Assembly (NCBI GenBank): GCA_003453735.1
Contig: DMNE01000032.1
Coordinates: 343-9,203 of the forward strand
Direction: 5' to 3'
Source: Nitrospiraceae bacterium
Lineage (GTDB): Bacteria > Nitrospirota > Thermodesulfovibrionia > Thermodesulfovibrionales > UBA9159
Length of the DNA: 8,861 nucleotides
Of the stretch, positions 5,778 to 8,861 are shown piece after piece; the first letter of the stretch is position 1; every line of letters starts with the position of its first letter. The position numbers were made by a program, and so were the translations under genes. The notes beneath the pieces were generated by a model that was not told where the DNA came from, did not search any database, and saw only the letters and a list, made by a program, of their open reading frames with translations.

Positions 5778-5806
5778 TTGACAAAGGATCTTTAACGCCC
5801 TATACT
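5778..5806 (+). promoter_or_regulatory. Near-consensus sigma70 promoter of the TPR-oppD-oppF operon, leaderless type
   Basis: TTGACA at 5778-5783 is a perfect -35 box. After a 17-base spacer, TATACT at 5801-5806 is one base from the -10 consensus. Transcription should begin at about 5811-5814, while the ATG is at 5817, leaving a leader of only a few bases and no room for a Shine-Dalgarno sequence. The promoter directly abuts the inverted mobile-element end. Confidence 0.75.
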
Positions 5807-5816
5807 TTCAACACTT

Positions 5817-6524
5817 ATGGAAAAAACAGTAGCTGAGCTCTATCAGTTAGGGAAAGAACTTTTTGATTCAGGCAAGTATGCAGAGGCAGAACCCGTCCTC
5901 AAAGAAGTGACCAGACTGAACCCTCACTATGCAGATGTTTGGGACAAGCTGGGGATAATCGCACATTTAAACGAAGAGTTTCAGGCGGCGGCCGAATATT
6001 TTGAGCACGCAGTCAGGATAAACCCACGGTATACGGAGGCATCCCTTAACCTTTCGATCACCTATAACGCCATGGGAGAGTTCGAGAAAGCACGGGATGT
6101 GTTCTCCATGGCAGCACAGATCGCCCATCCCACACCTTCATCTCTCGACCCATTCGCCTCAGGGAAGCTCGCGAATGAGCACTTCAAAATCGGAAACATA
6201 TATCTCGATTTAGGAATGTACGACGAAGCGATCGAGGAATATAACAAGGCACTCAAGTTGCGAGTAAACGCTTCCGATATCCATACAAAGCTTGGTATCG
6301 CCTTAAGGAACAAGGGACGGTACGAGGATGCTCTCATACGCTTCATTAAGGCCAAGGAGATAAACCCCGATTACGGTCAGGCATGGGTCCAGCTGGGCCT
6401 CACCTATTACATGAAAGGGCTCATCGGTAATGCCCTCGAGGAATGGGAAAATGCAATCAGGCATAATCCTAACCTCGAAGAAGCGAAAACGTACCTCATG
6501 CTTATGAGGAAAAAAGAGGGATAA
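5817..6524 (+). CDS. Tetratricopeptide-repeat (TPR) protein
   Basis: The 235-residue all-helical scaffold has about six TPR units, at roughly 4-37, 38-71, 72-105, 118-151, 153-185 and 186-219. The typical W/L-G-Y-A-F-A-P pattern is visible (for example GKYAEAEPVLKEVTRLNP, DEAIEEYNKALKL and NALEEWENAIRHNP). A proline/serine-rich insert (PTPSSLDPFAS, 104-114) separates the third and fourth units. No signal peptide, membrane helix or enzymatic domain is seen, so it probably acts in the cytosol as a protein-protein adaptor. Its partner is unknown. The ATG at 5817 is fixed by the promoter a few bases upstream. It is followed after eight bases by oppD, so the three genes probably share one transcript; a role in the transporter's assembly or regulation is possible but unproven. 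Confidence 0.88.
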   Translation: MEKTVAELYQLGKELFDSGKYAEAEPVLKEVTRLNPHYADVWDKLGIIAHLNEEFQAAAEYFEHAVRINPRYTEASLNLSITYNAMGEFEKARDVFSMAAQIAHPTPSSLDPFASGKLANEHFKIGNIYLDLGMYDEAIEEYNKALKLRVNASDIHTKLGIALRNKGRYEDALIRFIKAKEINPDYGQAWVQLGLTYYMKGLIGNALEEWENAIRHNPNLEEAKTYLMLMRKKEG

Positions 6525-6532
6525 ACGAAGCG

Positions 6533-7492
6533 GTGTCCCTCCTCGAGGTAAGGAATCTTACCATCTCCTTTGCCACGTCACACACACCCCTGAAAGTGGT
6601 CAATAAGATCATCTTTGATATAGAAGAGGCAATGGTCTTCGGGCTTGTGGGAGAGAGCGGGTGCGGAAAGAGTCTCACTGCACTGGCTCTTATGGGGCTT
6701 TTACCGGAAAACTCCTCAGCGGGAGGCTCGATAGTCTTCAAGGGGGTGGACCTCCTCTCCCTCAAAGAGAGGTCAATGCAAAGTCTCCGGGGCAAGGAGA
6801 TAGCGATGATATTTCAAGAGCCCATGACATCACTCAATCCTGTCCTCACCATTGGTTGCCAAATAGCAGAGGTTCTAACCACCCATGAAGGACTTTCGCG
6901 GAGAGCTGCGATGGACAAAGCTGTAGAACTTTTGAGGACCGTAAAGATTCCCTCCCCTGAGATTCGGGTTAAGGAATATCCCCACCAGATGTCAGGCGGG
7001 ATGAGGCAAAGGGTAATGATAGCCATAGCCATTGCGTGTAAACCTTCGCTCCTCATCGCTGATGAGCCCACAACGGCCCTGGACGTGACGATCCAATCCC
7101 AGATACTCACTCTGCTCCAAGGGCTGAAGGAAGAGATGGGGATGAGCCTCCTCCTTATTACGCATGACCTAGGAATCATTTCAGAAAACGCTAATAGGGC
7201 TGCCATAATGTATGCGGGAAGACTCATGGAGCTAGCCGATGTGAAGGAACTCTTCTCGAACCCGAGAAACCCGTACACCTTGGGTCTCCTGGAATCCATT
7301 CCCAGGGAAAGGGGCGTACCCCTAACACCGATTCCGGGTATAGTTCCGAGACCCGATGAGCTCCCTCCAGGGTGCACTTTCTCGGATAGATGCCGTTTTG
7401 TCAGGGATTATTGCAGGGAAAAAGAACCTGAACTCGAGGCTATTTCACGGGGACATCTCACGAGATGTTACCGAGCGAAGGAGTTCCGATGA
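6533..7492 (+). CDS. oppD: Oligopeptide/dipeptide ABC importer ATPase, OppD/DppD type
   Basis: The 319-residue cytosolic ATP-binding subunit would power peptide (or nickel/opine-type) uptake as half of the OppD-OppF heterodimer. Motifs are complete: Walker A GESGCGKS (40-47), Q-loop Q95 in IFQEPMTSLNP, signature MSGGMRQR (153-160), Walker B LLIADEP (173-179) with catalytic E178, and switch H211. The C-terminal oligo-HPY extension begins at about NPYTLGLL (246-253). It carries four cysteines, C281, C287, C294 and C312, a pattern that in characterised OppD/DppD proteins can hold an iron-sulfur cluster. The GTG at 6533 gives the usual start (SLLEVRNLTISF); GAGGG at 6516-6520 and GAAG at 6527 are weak ribosome-binding sites. 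It overlaps oppF by four bases (ATGA). Substrate cannot be told from ATPases alone, so dppD is an equally valid name. Confidence 0.93.
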   Translation: MSLLEVRNLTISFATSHTPLKVVNKIIFDIEEAMVFGLVGESGCGKSLTALALMGLLPENSSAGGSIVFKGVDLLSLKERSMQSLRGKEIAMIFQEPMTSLNPVLTIGCQIAEVLTTHEGLSRRAAMDKAVELLRTVKIPSPEIRVKEYPHQMSGGMRQRVMIAIAIACKPSLLIADEPTTALDVTIQSQILTLLQGLKEEMGMSLLLITHDLGIISENANRAAIMYAGRLMELADVKELFSNPRNPYTLGLLESIPRERGVPLTPIPGIVPRPDELPPGCTFSDRCRFVRDYCREKEPELEAISRGHLTRCYRAKEFR

Positions 7493-8484
7493 GTTTCCTC
7501 ACAATCCAGACTCTGACAAAGCACTTTGTGGCGAAGGATAGTTTCGGGGGCAGCAGAAAGGTACTGAAGGCTGTCGATGGCATAGATTTCTCTCTGGGCG
7601 AAGAGAATATCTTTGCCCTCGTAGGCGAAAGCGGTTGCGGGAAGTCAACGGTGGCAAGGCTTATACTCAGGTTGATTCGACCGACATCGGGCAAGATTTT
7701 TTTCCGGGGGAAGGATATCTGGGAACTCAGAGGTGAAGCTCTCAAGGACTTCAGGAGAACTGTGCAGATAATATTTCAGGACCCCTTTGCCTCATTGAAT
7801 CCGAGGAAGACGGTTTTCGAAACCCTATCAGAACCCCTCAGGATACACAGACTTGCAGAAAGGCGTGCCCAGAGGGGCATAGTTTCAGACCTGCTCAGGA
7901 AGGTCGGTCTTGACCAAGATGTCCTAAACCGTTACCCCCATGAATTCAGTGGTGGCCAGAGACAGAGAATCTGCATTGCCAGAGCCTTGGCTGTTTCTCC
8001 GAAGCTGATCGTAGCTGATGAACCGCTTTCCGCCCTTGATGTATCCATACAGGCGCAGATTCTCAATCTCCTCAGGGAGATCAAAGAACAATCCGGCCTT
8101 TCCTTTCTCTTCATTAGTCACGACCTTAATGTTGTTTATTATTTCAGTGAAGCGGTAGCAGTGATGTATCTCGGCAAGATCGTCGAAAAATCAAGGACCG
8201 AAGAACTGTTTCGTAAGCCGTTGCATCCCTATACTGAGATCCTCCTGTCAGCGGCACCTCAGATAACGGCTGAGACTGCAGAAGCGGGCTTGACGCGCCA
8301 CAAGGAAGTCATTCGCGGGGAGGTCCCGAGTCCTATCGACATTCCGACTGGATGCCCCTTTCATCCAAGGTGTCCCAAAAGGTTCGATCCGTGCGATACT
8401 ATCGTGCCTCGTTTGGAAGAACCGATATCGCGTGGATATTCGGAAAGAGTGGTATCCTGCCACCTCTGGAACTCTTACTCATGA
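7489..8484 (+). CDS. oppF: Oligopeptide/dipeptide ABC importer ATPase, OppF/DppF type
   Basis: The 331-residue second ATPase of the importer has an N-terminal insert (KDSFGGSRKVLKAVDGIDF, 17-35) typical of the OppF branch. Motifs are Walker A GESGCGKS (46-53), Q97 in IFQDPFASLNP, signature FSGGQRQR (153-160), Walker B LIVADEP (173-179) with E178, and switch H211. The oligo-HPY tail (from HPYTEILL, 246-253) has cysteines C289, C295, C302 and C324, matching the OppD pattern. The ATG at 7489 overlaps the oppD stop and is preceded by AAGGAG (7478-7483) at good spacing; an in-frame ATG at 7465 lies inside oppD and is not preferred. No binding protein or permease follows: the next gene is convergent. 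Membrane subunits must therefore be encoded elsewhere, or this pair serves a transporter in trans. Confidence 0.94.
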   Translation: MSFLTIQTLTKHFVAKDSFGGSRKVLKAVDGIDFSLGEENIFALVGESGCGKSTVARLILRLIRPTSGKIFFRGKDIWELRGEALKDFRRTVQIIFQDPFASLNPRKTVFETLSEPLRIHRLAERRAQRGIVSDLLRKVGLDQDVLNRYPHEFSGGQRQRICIARALAVSPKLIVADEPLSALDVSIQAQILNLLREIKEQSGLSFLFISHDLNVVYYFSEAVAVMYLGKIVEKSRTEELFRKPLHPYTEILLSAAPQITAETAEAGLTRHKEVIRGEVPSPIDIPTGCPFHPRCPKRFDPCDTIVPRLEEPISRGYSERVVSCHLWNSYS

Positions 8485-8516
8485 AGTGAGATAACCGAGG
8501 GTTCGGGATAAGGCAT

Positions 8517-8861
8517 CTACGGAATCCCTAACGCCTTTTTGATTTCGTTTCTGGTTTCCGGAGAGTCCCATTCTTCTTCACCGAGATACCGCTTCACAAC
8601 AACGCCATTTTTATCCAGGAGGAAGGTTGTCGGAAGGGAAAACACCTTGTACTGCCGTGAAGTCTTCGCGTCGGGGTCTGATATGACTCCAAAATCAACA
8701 GGATGTTTGCTCAAAAAATCTATTACACCCGAATCGCTTCTGTCTGTGGAAATAGCCAGGACAATAAGTCCCTGGTTCTTATATCTCTTGTAAAGCTCAT
8801 TGAGGGATGGCATCTCATCACGGCACGGTGGACACCATGTCGCCCAGAAATTCACCAGCAC
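8517..8861 (-). CDS. TlpA/ResA-like thioredoxin-fold protein, 5' end outside window
   Basis: The C-terminal 114 or so residues of a thioredoxin-fold disulfide oxidoreductase are present. The redox centre WCPPC is at residues 9-13 of the visible part (FWATWCPPCRDEMPSL), followed by the AhpC/TSA-like core (LIVLAISTD, GVISDPDA) and the cis-proline segment FSLPTTFLLDKNG. Such proteins are usually periplasmic and membrane- or lipid-anchored, and reduce disulfides in apocytochrome c or other exported proteins. The signal or anchor region lies beyond the window edge, so location is inferred. The GTG at 8861 reads as an internal valine in the VLVNFWA strand, not a start. It converges with oppF, with 32 bases between the stops and only a weak CCGA/TCGG stem there. 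Confidence 0.9.
   Translation of the reverse strand: MLVNFWATWCPPCRDEMPSLNELYKRYKNQGLIVLAISTDRSDSGVIDFLSKHPVDFGVISDPDAKTSRQYKVFSLPTTFLLDKNGVVVKRYLGEEEWDSPETRNEIKKALGIP

Noticed and set aside
6814..7377. 187-codon open frame on the minus strand
   Set aside because: It is antisense to the ABC ATPase oppD and is a by-product of codon bias; it has no domain of its own.
8485..8516. Bidirectional terminator between oppF and the thioredoxin gene
   Set aside because: Only a 4-bp CCGA/TCGG stem with no T-tract is present; too weak to call.
1..8861. CRISPR array, tRNA or rRNA genes, phage or defence cluster
   Set aside because: No regularly spaced repeats, no tRNA/rRNA-like sequence and no hallmark proteins were seen.

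Overview
The window reads as chromosomal DNA from a Gram-negative-type bacterium of moderate GC. Small basic-housekeeping proteins, a PyrE of the short 184-residue type, an OmpR-type response regulator with a BaeS-like kinase and a TlpA thioredoxin all fit a Nitrospirota or Deltaproteobacteria-like lineage. This placement is an impression from protein flavour, not a phylogenetic result. Almost everything lies on the + strand; only the last, edge-truncated gene is on the - strand.

Layout: (1) 1-547 is a decayed mobile-element end. It holds the C-terminal tail of an integrase-type transposase broken by two single-base losses, followed by a cluster of GTATC/CAACG-containing terminal repeats. (2) 635-1228 is pyrE (pyrimidine synthesis) with a sigma70-like promoter that lies so close to the ATG that the mRNA should be nearly leaderless. 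(3) 1229-1558 has no convincing gene; it has a TATAAT box and a strong hairpin whose T-tract lies on the minus strand. (4) 1559-5030 is a tightly overlapping block: a YacP-like NYN-domain protein with an apparently non-canonical start, a PAP2-superfamily membrane phosphatase, an OmpR-family response regulator and its membrane histidine kinase. (5) 5083-5723 holds a DUF167 (YggU-like) protein and a small exported protein of unknown function. (6) 5735-5816 has a second, inverted copy of the mobile-element end sequence directly beside a near-consensus promoter (TTGACA-17-TATACT) that again should give an almost leaderless transcript. (7) 5817-8484 is an operon of a TPR protein and the two ATPases of an oligopeptide/dipeptide (Opp/Dpp) ABC importer, with no permease or binding-protein gene in view. 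(8) 8517-8861 is a TlpA/ResA-like thioredoxin, convergent and cut by the window edge.

How the genes fit together: the overlaps 2065-2068, 2918-2955 and 3612-3622 suggest that the phosphatase and the two-component system are made together, so the sensor may respond to the envelope or lipid state that the phosphatase affects (inference). The TPR-oppD-oppF block is a second transcription unit. I did not find a clearly new defence or mobile system. The most interesting signals are the leaderless-type promoters, the NYN gene with no ATG/GTG/TTG ahead of its conserved motif, and the inverted mobile-element ends flanking the pyrE-to-hypothetical segment.
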